NCBI RefSeq assembly: GCF_023898315.1
Contig: NC_064616.1
Location: 703,295,389 to 703,359,388, forward strand
Source of the DNA: Schistocerca nitens
Taxonomy: Eukaryota; Arthropoda; Insecta; Orthoptera; Acrididae
Direction: 5' to 3'
Length of the DNA stretch: 64,000 nt
Position numbers and translations under genes: made by a program. Position 1 is the stretch's first letter. Every line of letters begins with the position of its first letter. Shown piece by piece: positions 10,338-21,789 of the stretch. Below the pieces are notes generated by a model that was not told the origin of the DNA, made no database searches, and saw only the letters and a list, made by a program, of their open reading frames with translations.

Positions 10338-11547
10338 CCGATCAGCCAGAACATTATGGCCACCTACCGAATAGCCGGCAGTCCACTTTTGGCAGGGATA
10401 GCACAGGCGAAGCGTCGTGACATGGAAGAAATGAGGCCTTGGTAGGTTGCTCGAAGCAGCTGGCACCACATCTGCACACACAAGTCACCTAATATCCGTA
10501 AATTTCAGGGAGGGCAGCGATGAGCTCAGACGCCACGTTCAATCACTTCCCAGACGTGTTCGATCAGGGGCATATCTGGCGAGTTGCGGAGCCAGCACAG
10601 CAACTGGAACTCGCTACTGTGTTCCTCAAACCACTCCGTCACGTCCTGGGCTTGTGGCATGGTGCATTATCTTGCTGAAAAATGCCACTGCCGTCGGGAA
10701 TCAAGATCGTCATGAAGTGGTGTACGTGTTCTGCAACCTGTGTACGATACTCCCTGGCCATCATGATGCCTTGCGTGACCTCCACTGGACCCACGGATGT
10801 CCACGTGAATGTTCTCCAGACCACAATGGAGGCGCCGCCAGTTTGTCTCCGGCAGTACAGGTGTAAAGGACTTGTTCTCCTTTAAGATAACGGATTCGTG
10901 CCGTCTCATCGGCATGATGATGAAGGTATCGCGAGTCATCAAACCATGCAACGCTCTGCCGCTGCGACAACGTCCAGTGCCGATTTTCACGTGCCGATTT
11001 CAGTCGTAGTTGCCGATGTCGTGGTGTTAACATTGGCACATGCATGGGTCATCGGCTGAGGAGGCCCACCGTTAAAAGTGTTCGGTGCACTACGTCTTCA
11101 CTCGCCTGTACTCTACCGAGCATTAAAGTCTAATATTAGTTCCGCAACAGTTCGCTGCCTGTCCTGTTTTACCAGTCCGCCCAGCCTATGACGACCGACA
11201 TTTGTAATTGGGGGTGGCCGCCTAACTCCACAACGTCTAGACGTGGTTTCACCTCAGTTTCACAACGTGTTGGTCACACACACCACAGCACTCGTCGAAC
11301 ACCCGGCAAGTCGTGCAATTTCCGAAATGGTCGTGTCGAGCCTCTGGGCCATTACAATCTGCACTCGGTCAAACTCAGATAGATCGGGCGTCTTCCCCAT
11401 TCTACACACGGACAGCACGCTCTCTGATACTGCATGCACCGTGCATGTGTCTGACTCGCAGACACTCCTCGCCAGGTGACTCTGCTATCGCCTGGACGGG
11501 TTTATATCAATAGTAGGTCGGTGGTCATTGTGTTCTGACTAACCAGT
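10338..11547 (-). mobile_element. Tc1-like transposon, nearly full length, decayed
   Basis: Terminal inverted repeats: left GATCAGCCAGAACATTATGG from 10340, right the complement with GTTCTGACTAACCAGTG ending near 11547. The length of about 1.2 kb and single-gene layout on the minus strand are typical for Tc1-like elements. I recognise the termini as those of a common locust Tc1-like family. The transposase is broken by several frameshifts. Confidence 0.85.
10640..11440 (-). pseudogene. Tc1-like transposase, frameshifted
   Basis: Pieces in different frames, N to C from high to low coordinate. The area 11180-11440 corresponds to the paired HTH region. At 10920-11045 'MHVPMLTPRHRQLRLKSARE' precedes '...HWTLSQRQSVAWFDDSRYL', the segment leading to the first catalytic Asp (usual F-S/T-DESR; here DDSR). 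At 10640-10824 'SGIFQQDNAPCHK' carries the second catalytic Asp (QDNAPxH). The third acidic residue region is not in an open frame. Not functional. Confidence 0.8.
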
Positions 11548-11589
11548 GTCTGTTTAGGATAGACCTACAATTTACGGTTACACGTAAAT

Positions 11590-12420
11590 ACAATGCCTGA
11601 CAAAAAAAGTAAAGAACGCAGAAGGGAAGGAGGAAACTAAATGAAACTTCACGGGTCGAGAGAGTATGTCATGTTATTTCAGTGTTAATAGAATCTTGCC
11701 AAATTTTCAAAGAAATTTGCAGTGTGAGCCCAGTAATCAGCATAACGTTGCACCCCCTCTGGCCTGGATGTACAACGCTATCCAAGTTGTTGTCTCCTGT
11801 GCGGAGGCAATATACCCCACAACTGTTGTGAATTGTTCTCAACATCTCCGATACTGGTACTGGGTTGGAGTTTACGTGCGAGCTGGTCCCACACATGTTT
11901 ATCGGGGACAGATCTGGGGATCTAGCTGACCATGGGAGTAACAACACCATGCAGGCAGTTCATAGAGACACGTGCCATGTATGAACGAGCACTGACCTTT
12001 TTGCATCGTATGGGACTTAACAATTCAGGGCTCCGGATGTACGTGACGTACCATGCCAGAAGTAACATCTCTGTGCCTCTCTAAACCATTGGAAAAGTTT
12101 GACCTCTTCCCACGTCGCCAACATAATCCTGGGAGATGTAGAACTTCTACTTGTCGCTGACCACAGTGCAACGCTATTCGTCAGCACTCCATGCTTCTCG
12201 TTTACAGTACCTCTCCAACACAGCTGTTTCTGCTGTTTTGTTAACGTCAGCTTTTTCATAGGAAGATAATTTGCAAGTCTGGCTGCTGGAAGTCTCCAGG
12301 ATGACACAGTATATTGCAGGGAGTCGATTACTTGTTCTCGGATGGCACGTGCAGATGAGGAGGCATTATGAGGTGCTTGGTGCAACATACGGCGATCCTC
12401 CCTTTTTTATGATGAGATGC
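11590..12420 (-). mobile_element. Second Tc1-like remnant (different family)
   Basis: The minus-strand frame at 11669-11950 contains 'PWSARSPDLSPINMCG', the W-x-ARSPDLSPIE block that holds the third catalytic residue in Tc1 elements; here the Glu after SPI is Asn. The frame at 12017-12388 contains 'LTLTKQQKQLCW' and, in an adjacent frame, the sequence before the first Asp. Its low-coordinate end (ATGAAACTTCACGGGTCGAG) is closely similar to 44240-44330 and weakly to 46080, so this is one family present several times. No clear ends; decayed. Confidence 0.62.
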
Positions 12421-12439
12421 AGTCGACAGGAATATTGAC

Positions 12440-14450
12440 GACAAGCATATATGAACTCACGTTCCCATTCGTGACTAGTGCGAGGGAATAACGAATTCTC
12501 GGTAAGCTTCTGAGTGATCTCGAAACTTTGATTTAACTTTCACAGACTTTTCGTGAAGGAAATAGTATATTGGCTGATTCTCCTAGGAAAGTTTGCTCAC
12601 GGAACTTTAACAGTAAACCACAACATCATGCACAACGTCTCTCTTCTAACGACTGCTATTGGAGTCAGAGGATCATCATCGTGAACGAAACTGTGACAAA
12701 ACGCGCTGACTTTCTTTGGATATTCTGTATTTCCATTTTCAAAAAGCCTCTTAAAGATCCTAAACTGACTAGCAACATTCATGTAGCGGTCGAACGAGGG
12801 CTTAGTAAGCTACCTCCTTCGTGGGAGGATTACACTTTCTGAGGATTCAACCACTGGATCTCAGTCTGGACATTTAAAGCATACGATCGCTTCTAGTGTT
12901 TTTCTGAAATCCTGTAACCATAAAACAGCAGATCTTCCATTGTTTATGTGCAATACCTAGCATTTGTTTATATTATATCCCCGCGCCAAGCGTCGATCTT
13001 CTGCAGACCTTCCTGCAATTCGGTAAGATTTTCTAGCGTTACGACTAAAGCGCGCCTCATATATCGTAAACTCGTGTTTTGTTCAGTAGGGGACAGTGAG
13101 GAATTGTATCTAACGCGTTCCAGAACACAGCGAACACGGCGTCGTGGGTCTCGTGGAGGAGCAGGGCGAGTTTGGTTGACACAATCACTGTTTGCGGAAT
13201 ACATGTTGGGTCCTATAAAGGAGTATGCCGGTCTCTAGAAATGTCATAATACGTGAACATAAAGCACATGTTCTGGAATTCTACAAGATACTAACGTCAG
13301 CAATATAGCGCTGTCGCACTTACTAATCAGAAATGTATTTCTGCTTTTCTTTACCTTCCTACTTGCACCTGAATTCAGGATATTTGATCACTGATTCTCT
13401 GTTCTGCGTTACCTGAGTCGAAAAGCAGCGACCTGATTGCAACCAGGCTACATAGGAGGTTATCCTCACGTGTCGGTTCTCTTATCAGAAGCTGAAGCTA
13501 ATTTTCGGATAAGGCATTTTGGATCTTTCCACGCGATTCCTTGTCCCTGTTAGCCTCCCTGATTACACGAGCCTCCCAGACTATAGCTGGTAAGTTGAAA
13601 TCTCCCTCTAAAACTTTACTATGACCGGGAAAGTTTCGCACAAACTTCTCCAAGTTTCCCATGAAATGTTCCATCGTTACAGCTGAAGAGGCACACGGTC
13701 CGTAAAGGCATCTTATTACTGCGTTTGTCACACCGTTAACACCTATCTTCACCCAGATTAATTCCCTCTCGGCTTCTGTACTAACGTCACTAAATATTAT
13801 TATACCTATCTCACCCATAAAACCAGTTGCGCTACAGTATTGCTGACAGCTGCGATTGCCCTGTATCCAGAGAAAAATTCTGGATAAAATTGCAAATATT
13901 ATCGTACTGTTAACGGCTATAAAACGACTCCACATCTAGCGTCCCACCTATCTTTGCCATACAGACTCCAATCGCAATTTAGAATGTCATTGCTGCTAAA
14001 ATTTGCTTTCAGTCAGCTTTCTGTCTTAGATGTATGCAAGAATTATTACCGTTTATAAGCGACACTAGTTTAGTACTTTCGTGCAGTTAACCAATGCATA
14101 CACTTTCTCCTATCAGCCTTGACGAATGTTACTCTCTGTATTTAATATGGCTGATAATCCTTCCTCTCTGAAATTAGGAGATAACTACTCTAGCCAGTGA
14201 ATGAATTCTCTACCTTAAAAACAATCGCATATGCATGCCACACTTACTCTGCTACCCTTGTAATGCGCGCCTTACGTGGTAGGTCCAACAATTTTCCACC
14301 AGGTACTGGAGGTCGATAAATCCACATCGAAGCCATTCACAGAATTGTCTGAGCCTCCGGTTTAAGTCTTTCACTCGGCCTCAAATCAGAGAACCACAAT
14401 TGGTTGTGTAGTTTATTATTTACAACGTCGTTAACATCGGTGAAAATTGT
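12440..14450 (-). mobile_element. Internally deleted LINE (Jockey/CR1-like), minus strand
   Basis: Pieces of one non-LTR element lie in the right order for a minus-strand copy. 12440-12840 is 3'-region sequence similar to that at 24760-25020. 12990-13060 encodes 'LQEGLQKIDAWRGDI', the thumb-region pattern LQxDLQxIDxW. 13498-13935 holds the endonuclease domain, and 13960-14450 is 5' sequence of the type seen upstream in locust LINEs. Most of the reverse transcriptase between 13060 and 13490 is missing or unrecognisable. Confidence 0.55.
13498..13935 (-). pseudogene. LINE apurinic-like endonuclease fragment
   Basis: A 145-codon minus-strand frame shows endonuclease landmarks of non-LTR elements: 'ELIWVKIGV' (usual ELxWVxI), 'IRCLYGPCAS' (usual xxYRPP), and 'VLEGDFNLPAIVWE', where GDFN(L)PxxxW is the conserved metal-site motif. 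The N-terminal catalytic Glu block and the C-terminal SDH block are absent. The domain would nick target DNA for target-primed reverse transcription in an intact element. Confidence 0.78.
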
Positions 14451-15839
14451 TGTATCTTTCACGCAATAAGGAAAAACTGCTCATGCAAGAATAATTATTT
14501 AGCATATTTACAGTACCACTGAAGTCATTCATATTACTATATATTTCAGTACAACCTGAACCATCGTCTAAAAACTGTCAGACTATAATTTTGATCTAAT
14601 CTTCCCAATTTATGTTCTCACATCGCTAGAAGCAATTCCTTCCCAGGTCGAAGAACACTAACAGCTGCTCCTGAAAGTAGTTAGTGTGTCTAAAGGTGAA
14701 TTACCTAAACACTGCAAGTAGTTTAAGTTAGCTGTCGTAGTGGTTAGTAGTTTACTAGTCTCATCCACTTTTTGTATTTTGCTAGCTACATTACTCCTCA
14801 TAGTCATGGAATACAAGTTCTAACTTTCCCAATCGGTCCTAACATTTTCATGTCACTTATCGCTTCTTTCGCACCTGGCACTGATTAGTTAATTAGAAAA
14901 ATCCAGAGACGCACCTTGGTTCAGCGTCCTTTTTGAACTCTACGTCGCCCTGAAACTGTCTGGATAAGGTCGGAGAAAGGTAAGGAAATATCTGTTCCAG
15001 TAAGATCATTCCCAATACATAATCGAGGTGTTCGAAGTAACCCACAGGAAAATGTTTACTTTCTTAATGGCAATGAGCTTTACACTACTCCCAAGACACA
15101 TAACGTTTACGCACAGGAGAGAATTCTTAGTAGCATCTGGACTGAGCTTGCATGTATTCTTAACAGCGGATAGTAGTAGTATTCATGATTCGTGCACACC
15201 ATCTAAGTGCAGAGTAATGGGTGTTGTCAGGCAAGGACAGGAGGAGAAATTGTATGTGTCAGCGTGCGGGCAGTGAGGCGGAATCTCGGAGGAGCGAGCT
15301 TGTATATCGATCAACAGAGTAGATGCCTGCAGGACAGCTAATCGCAGCACGACTAGTACCTCGGCCTCCGTAACCGCTGTAATGACACTCCTAACTGCCG
15401 CTGCAGGGGTTGCCACATTTGCACAAACAGCTGCCCGCGTCCCAAAAGCGACATTGTACCCCGATCGTATACGAGCGAAGTAAAATCTCCAAGAGGAAAA
15501 TGAGCTTTTCTGTGAGAAAATATTCGAGAACCTTCAAAACAAATTACCCATCGCACTATGCCTGGGGAGCCTAGCTTTTCCACTGAACGGGAAATGCTTC
15601 TTCTCAGTATCATACACACACAGTTTTGTTTCCGAGTACGCGTTTAGTGCGCCATCGTATTTCAGTCTTGGCACATTTTTTTTTTATTCTTGTTGACAAT
15701 TATTGCCTTCAGTGGTAACTTATGTCAAAGCATATATGAATGTAAATATGAGAACATGCTGAGCATTTATAAGGTCTTTTTTTACTGCTGTTCTTGTTAT
15801 TATTATTATTAAATATACAGATGTGAGTTAGTAATTCCT
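14451..15839. other. No gene recognised
   Basis: Mostly AT-rich. Short open frames around 15028-15620 on both strands do not resemble known proteins. A poly-T run lies near 15675-15690 and an ATT/TTA-rich stretch near 15800. Part of 14640-14960 may be further decayed LINE 5' sequence but I cannot show it. Confidence 0.4.
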
Positions 15840-15851
15840 ACCTAAAGCTTT

Positions 15852-16049
15852 GCCCGGGTTCGATTCCCGGGTGGGTCGGAGATTTTCTCCGCTCAGGGAC
15901 TGGGTGTTGTGTTGTCCTAATCATCATAGTTTGATCCCCATCGACGCGAAAGTCGCCGAAGTGGTGTCAAATCGAAAGACTTGCACCAGGCGAGCGGTCT
16001 ACCTGAAGGGAGGCCCTCGTCACACGCCATTATTATTATTATTATTATT
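15852..16049 (+). mobile_element. 5'-truncated tRNA-type SINE (second family)
   Basis: Starts inside a tRNA-like head at the B-box (GGTTCGATTCCCGGG), continues GGAGATTTTCTCC, CTCAGGGACTGGGTGTTGTG, CCATCGACGCGAAAGTCGCC and GGGAGGCCCTCGTCACACG, and ends in an (ATT)n tail. The 12-base duplication ACCTAAAGCTTT flanks it at 15840-15851 and 16050-16061. A longer copy with A-box is at 57243. Lacking the A-box, it is unlikely to be transcribed from its own promoter. Confidence 0.88.
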
Positions 16050-16239
16050 ACCTAAAGCTTTTAACACATTGCAGGAATCCAAATTCTTCTACAGAATAGA
16101 AGTTGTCAGGGGGAAACTTCTTCGGTTTGTTTTCAAATTTTCCTTTGCTGTCTGTCAAACATATTATAAACAGTGGGGAAGTTATCAAAAATTTTAGTTT
16201 CAGCATTGTGCACCAGTTTTTGTGTTGAAGACAGTCTTG

Positions 16240-16940
16240 TGTATTGTATGTATTGAACCGGGCACCTAGAAACGACGGAGAGGCTTCGTCCCACCGTAGC
16301 CCTCAGTGGTTCACAACCCCACAACAGGCCACAGCAGTCCACCCACCCCACCGCTGCCCCCCACCGAACCCAGGGTTATTGTGCGGTTCGGCCCTCAGTG
16401 GACCTCCCCCCTCCCCTCCTCTCCTCAGTGAACATCTCATACCAGACAAATGAAACCCCAAATGTTTGCATGGTAGAGTAACGATGGTGTACGCGTACGT
16501 GGAGACAGTGTTAGCGCAGAAATCGCCGACATAGTGTAACTGAGGTAAAATAAGGGGAACCAGGCCCGCATTCGCCGAGATAGATAGAAAATCGCCTTCA
16601 AAACCATCCACGGGCTGGCCAGCACACCGGACCTCCACAGTAATTCATATGGTTCAAATGGCTCTGAGCACTATGGGACTTAACATCTGAGGTCGTCAGT
16701 CCCCTAGAACTTAGAACTACTTAAGCCTAACTAACCTAAGGACATCACACACATCCATGCCCGAGGCACAATTCGAACCTGCGACCGTAGCGGTGGCGCG
16801 GTTTCAGACTGAAGCGCCTAGAACCGCTCGGCCAAAGCGGCCGGCCACACTAACTCGCCGGGCGGATTTGTGCCGGGGACCGGCACGCCTTCCCGCCTGG
16901 GAAGCAGCGCGTTAGACCGCGCGGTTTGCAGAGCGGGCGA
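16240..16940 (-). repeat. ~500-bp GC-rich dispersed repeat split by a SINE
   Basis: Read on the minus strand: a tRNA-like or GC-rich head (GCGTCTAAC-type, 'CTGCTTCCCAGGCGGGAAGG' at 16888-16907), a body with GTGGAGGTCCGGTGTGCTGG, a G-rich part, and an end GGTGCCCGGTTCAATACATA near 16248. I recall this as a frequent locust repeat. It is interrupted at 16647-16845 by a tRNA-SINE, with the target site duplicated. Proline/glycine-rich frames in it are artefacts of base composition. Confidence 0.5.
16647..16845 (-). mobile_element. tRNA-derived SINE, minus strand
   Basis: Reverse complement of the main family: GGTTCAAATGGCTCTGAGCA at the low end, TTAGAACTACTTAAGCCTAA, CATCCATGCCCGAGG, and the tRNA-like head ending GCGGCCGGCC. 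Flanked by the diverged duplication CACAGTAATTC (16636-16646) / CACACTAACTC (16846-16856). The B-box has a substitution (CAATTCGAACC). Inserted into the repeat at 16240-16940. Confidence 0.92.
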
Positions 16941-18786
16941 AGTCAGTCTTAATGTGGAATATTGAATGTCATTTTTCTTTCTGGTGCAGTAGTGGTTATA
17001 GCCCCACCCTAATTGATAACACACTTAGTAGGAAGACGACTCGAGCGACAACAGCACTTCTGTATCCTACTCAGAAGGCACTAACAACACTGATAACAAC
17101 TGGGCCCCATGCTATATATAGGTAGGACGTCACAGGTCTTTGAAAGCAAACTAAAATCAGGAAATATACATCAGCTTTCTTTACCAGGAGTACTACTGCC
17201 CACATTCTGTTCAACGGTAAATACAAAACACCACCTTTAGAACATAGTGAAATTTAGAAATTTATATGATCTAGCGTAGTTTGGTGGAAGATTACATGAA
17301 GGTCAGTACTGATTGAACATCTAAAGAGTTTCTGACTGAAAAGACTACACTTTTGCTGCTTGTGCTCAGTAAGAATGTCGTTCTTAAGATATCAAATATG
17401 ATGCTCTCTACAGAGCAAATAAAGGAAGAAAACCAATATTACTTGAAATTCAGAGAGTACTGACGTAATCCTTAATGATCAAGATGGGTCCATTATTAAG
17501 CCTTGCTGAAGTAGAAGCAGCCAGTTAACATTATTCTCACCATAAGATATGGTGGTGTAAACAACGTAACTGTTCCCACTCGCCACTTTCTGTTGACTTC
17601 TTTCTCCCCTCTGCTGTCCACGCCCCCCCTCCCCCCCCCCCCCCGGCCATTAATTTATATTCATCTCTTCCAACATTTATTTTCTCCACATAACATAGCA
17701 GTCTGTGACTGTACTCACTTGCGTATCGTTTTGGCTTTTATACTTTTATATTTAATTTTTTAATACAATGTAATATAGGGCTCATTTGTTCGCACTTTCT
17801 TTGCTTATTTCAATATTCTCGCGTTTTCGTGTAGAAATTAGTCTTAAAATGGTTACATAGCTTTCTGAAAACTATTTTTGTACTTCTGTAAGCTCTCGCT
17901 GATGGTTTGTGCACTATCTGTTCAGTCTTAAGTTGTCTGAGGATGGCCCAGATAACCGAAAGCCGGTCCACAACGAAATATAAAAGCGATAGCCTTAGAA
18001 TCGCACATTGTCACTTAACAATTCCCTTTTAACAATTTTAAATGTAGCTTTATTGATGTTTTTAACTTATAACATTTTGTCACTGTAGTAACTTACACAC
18101 TTGGTAAGCCCACTATAGACTTTTCCTATTGTATTTTTCATTTTATTGCATGCCGTACGCTTTTACGATTGACGGATGTGTGCAGACTTACAGTACCGAA
18201 ATTTGACAATCTTACAACACTAATACATGTTGTGGCTTCTGTACTGGAATTTGTTATGAACAATAGCACTATTAACAGTATGATTTCGCCGGCACTGTGG
18301 CCTAGTTTACACCATATTTTTTATGTGCAACGATGCTAAGCTGATTTTGTGTGTATTTTGTGATGATGCCGCTACAGCTTCATTATCTTAACACGTCTTG
18401 TAAAATATGTATGCCTCGACATATTTTAAGCACATATTTCCACAATGACGAAAGTAATTCTTGTCATATGGCATATCAAATGAAACTGGTCTTCGTACAA
18501 ATTTTCATTCGATTCTTCAGTAATATATACGTCACAGATGTTTGAGACTTGAAAATGTCTCTGGAATGATGTAGTTTCATTTGATTAAAGCACCGATGCC
18601 TGGATTTCCGGTAGGATCCTTCGTTTCATTCGATGCTGAGGTGTTATTCCAATACAGTTGGAGAGCCTATGCAATGCTGTTGGAGTTTAAAGGTAATATT
18701 TAGAGGGCTGGGGCGTAAATGGGAATTTGGACTGAGTAGGGAAGCGTACTAGGGTAGTCCGTACAGTTGTGCAAAGCCGCTATGCC
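16941..18786. other. AT-rich spacer, no gene seen
   Basis: Contains a C-rich tract at about 17623-17644 and a hammerhead-like motif at 17937-17970 (listed separately). No coding frame worth calling, and no SINE or transposase. Confidence 0.45.
17937..17970 (+). other. Hammerhead-like core motif
   Basis: CTGAGGA is followed by a weak GG/CC stem and GAAAG, then CCGG. CTGAGGA fits the CUGANGA core and GAAA the second core block, but stem II is poor. Part of a recurring motif in this window (843-875, 18970-19003, and the two ends of the foldback at 22935-25890). Confidence 0.2.
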
Positions 18787-18900
18787 AAGGTGACGTAGTG
18801 GTTAACGCATCTGCCTAGTGAGGAAGATATCCGGGTTCGAATCCTGCCTTTGGTGCAAATTTTCACGCGTCGCTTCAGTCTGTATATACACATCGTTATG
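18787..18900 (+). repeat. tRNA-like SINE head with short body
   Basis: GACGTAGTGGTTAACGCATC fits a polymerase III A-box, and GGGTTCGAATCCTGCC, about 30 bases downstream, is a near-perfect B-box. GCCTTTGGTGCAAATTTTCA then follows. The boundary on the 3' side is unclear and I see no target duplication. It reads more like a SINE head than a functional tRNA: a weak acceptor stem and a long 3' extension without CCA-type processing context. Confidence 0.5.
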
Positions 18901-18969
18901 GCATATCTTATTGTTTTAAGATGTAAGCTTCTACTAGGTGTATTTCATTTTCCCATGTTTTGCTGCAGA

Positions 18970-19003
18970 GGTGATGATGGTCGTTGCTGACCGAAGCCGG
19001 TAG
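18970..19003 (+). other. Hammerhead-like core motif, best stem II
   Basis: GATGATGGTC, a six-base loop, then GACCGAAGCCGG. A perfect 4-bp stem (GGTC/GACC) separates a TGATGA block from GAAG (GAAA expected). The arrangement matches a hammerhead core apart from one or two core bases. Stems I and III could not be assigned by eye. Confidence 0.25.
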
Positions 19004-20332
19004 TCCAAGGACGAAAAGTTTTGTGATCGTTGACGGAAATGAAAGAAATTTATTCCATAAAATAAACTTTACTGTGAAACACGAATATCATTTATTTCAG
19101 TTCTTAATGGAGACCACTAACTTTTTCGTCTAGACTACTATTAATCGCCGCTGAACCACGGAACGATTTTGGAAATTTCTATTTTTCTTACGAATGGTGA
19201 CTGGTATCTCATTAAAAGCGTCCCTTTCTCATAAACTTTCGTGTTCTATGAACGAACAACAATAATGTTAAATACGGGAATCACAATAAACTACGCTACC
19301 ATTCACGAATATTTCTCTTTTGTTCCGTTAAAAAATACAGTCCGGCCCCTGTGAGTCCGTCAGAAATTGTAACGGCAGAAAGTACAACGCTTGAACCAAT
19401 AAGGTTTTAAGTTTTTAATCTTTGTTTGGAGCAGCTTCTTTAATTGTTTAGATGGTTACAGAAAGTTCCATACTGACCCGCATGTCAGTCCCAGTCGAAT
19501 CAGAGCACGCGTTGCGCTTCTGATTGTATCTCTGTTATAGGTCGCTAGAAGTAAGTTCAGTTTCTCCCAACTACGGTCAGAAACATTTCTAAAAATAACT
19601 TTCCTAACTTTAATCACAAATATTTAAAATAAACGTTAACACTGTATAACTTCTCACCAGACCGACTCTCTCACACACACAAGCTGCACGTTGTACCTGC
19701 AAACATAATCCATTTCTGTAGAATAATACATTGGTACTTAAGAAATATTTCTAAAGACCATTGTACTGCGACAGGTTTCATGTACCCACTGAATATGTGC
19801 TGAAAAATATATGTATGAATTGTGTCTTGTGTATGGCAGAGTCTAACTACAAACAATGAGAAAAGCCCCCAGTTCTAGATTTAAATTATTGGTGCACGAA
19901 CAAAAGACGCCTCCCTGCTTCATTAAATCATTATTCAGTTTGCTTTCCTCTAATTCCTTCGATATTAATTGGATGCTAAGTCCAGTTCATTTTGTACCTC
20001 TAGAATACGTCTGTCAGTTCAGTAATATACAATGGAAATTATTAACTATCACTTAACTGCGGATAGTTTCTATGGGACTGACCAAGAGATGTAAAGGGAA
20101 CAGAAGTTTGAGAGCAAGCAGAAATCCTCTCCCAGGCGTCTTGATTCTGACTTCCTCTGCTAGATGAAGTTAGTTGTTCCTTAATCACGATCGCAGTCAA
20201 TCCACAACCTAAACTTTTTCACACTAATCTGATTGCCCGAGTTTAACAAACTGTTTGTAGCCGAGTTATTGACCAGGTTCGTCTCTATTTCACAAAGCAA
20301 GTAAAGTTCACGTATCCTAATTCCACCTGCTG

Positions 20333-20854
20333 CTAGGACTGCCTAAGCTTCCTGACGCAGCGTTCATTTGTAATTCGCTCCATCTCTGTCAGACGCTCCA
20401 AAGAAACGTGATTATAGTCTGTCATATAACTACAGCCCCTTTCACAGCGGACGAGGGGTTCGATTACGTTAATTACGCCGGACGAGGCGTTTGGTAAAAC
20501 GAGATGCATGTTTAACGTCAAGATAGACATCGCTGCTACGTGAGAGATCTGATTAAATTGATGAGTGGTGTATCCTGCGTTTCCGAAAGCAGTGCCCCTG
20601 TTCGAAAGGTCACCGAGAGACAGGGAAACAGCATTTGTTGACTGATGACCATAGGCGGTAACGCAACATTTATACACTGCAGAACAGCTATTAAAGGTGT
20701 TTGCGTTTATGGTACTTACCATGATTTTCAAAATACTCTTCAGTCTTTGTCTAAAGAGTGAGTTTATGTCTGTTGGCATGGACCACTGCTTCCCAGCTGC
20801 TCTAAATTCCGGTGAAGAATATACAAACGAATTACTCATTAACCTCTCTGGCAC
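20333..20854 (-). other. Unrecognised 173-codon open frame
   Basis: The longest open frame here that I cannot tie to a transposable element, starting ATG at 20854. No signal peptide, membrane span, zinc pattern or familiar motif is visible. It has several Cys (three in 'NSCSAVYKCC' plus two in 'RCERGC') but no regular spacing. By rough reasoning a frame of this length can arise by chance in 64 kb at this base composition. I see no splice context or promoter. Could be random, a piece of an unknown transposon, or an exon. Confidence 0.12.
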
Positions 20855-21789
20855 AACGGACGGTAAATAAAGAACGTACTTCTGGCAGATACGTTTCTTA
20901 TAAAGTGGTTACGAAAGGCTACAAAATCTGCCTGGGCGCTAAAAGCCGATACATTGATTTCGGATGAATTTTTCTATAAGGATTCACTTTCTCAGAAGAT
21001 TCACGTGTTTTAATTCCGCGTGCCGTCTCTCTATATTGGTACTTAGTACGAGCTACTGGTAGTTATATTCAAAAACTGACAGTATTTCCTGCTAAGTTAC
21101 AACAGAAATACTGTAACATGCCTAATGTGGGAATGATTTGCTTCATCATGTCTGCAAAGGTGCTGTCTACGGAGGATATACAGGAATAAACAGGTAACTA
21201 ATAATTTCTTAAATGAGAACGTGGGCACAGCAAGGGATATTACCATCTTATTTATGTAGTCTTCCGTTACGTCTTGGTAGAACAATTGCATATTTAAGGT
21301 TGAATAACAAGTATCCTGTTTTTGTTCTACTGATTTTTATTTATTTCAAAGTACTTTTTTGCATTTTGGGTCATCTTGAGCAAACAACTTACTAGCGTCT
21401 GGAAGGGACACTACTTCTTAGATAACCAAAAACTATAAGCAAAAATACAATCCACCTGCATAGAGTGTTGTGCATCAAACTTGTTTCTTAACGTTGGAAT
21501 TACACTTTACACAATGAAAATATTAAGCACGATAGATAATTAAACTACACGATATTACGGGTTAAAAAGTTGTAATTCTGAAGTTTATAAGGTCTTCACA
21601 TTGGCTGATAAATTGTTTAACTGAGCACTGTCCATTTATGTTGTGCAACAAGCATGTCTTTTAACATTGTAAATTAAATCTTAGGCAATGGATGATATTA
21701 TACAGAATAATTAAAATACACAGCCTGACAGTATTACAAGGTATACGGTTATGATGTTACAATTTGTGATGTCATGACATCCGTTGAGA

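Larger units (their letters stand above)
18901..21789. other. No gene recognised apart from one unsupported ORF
   Basis: AT-rich with repeats of unknown nature. A 173-codon minus-strand frame at 20333-20854 is listed separately. The (AC) run near 19672-19680 is too short to matter. Nothing else is supported. Confidence 0.45.
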
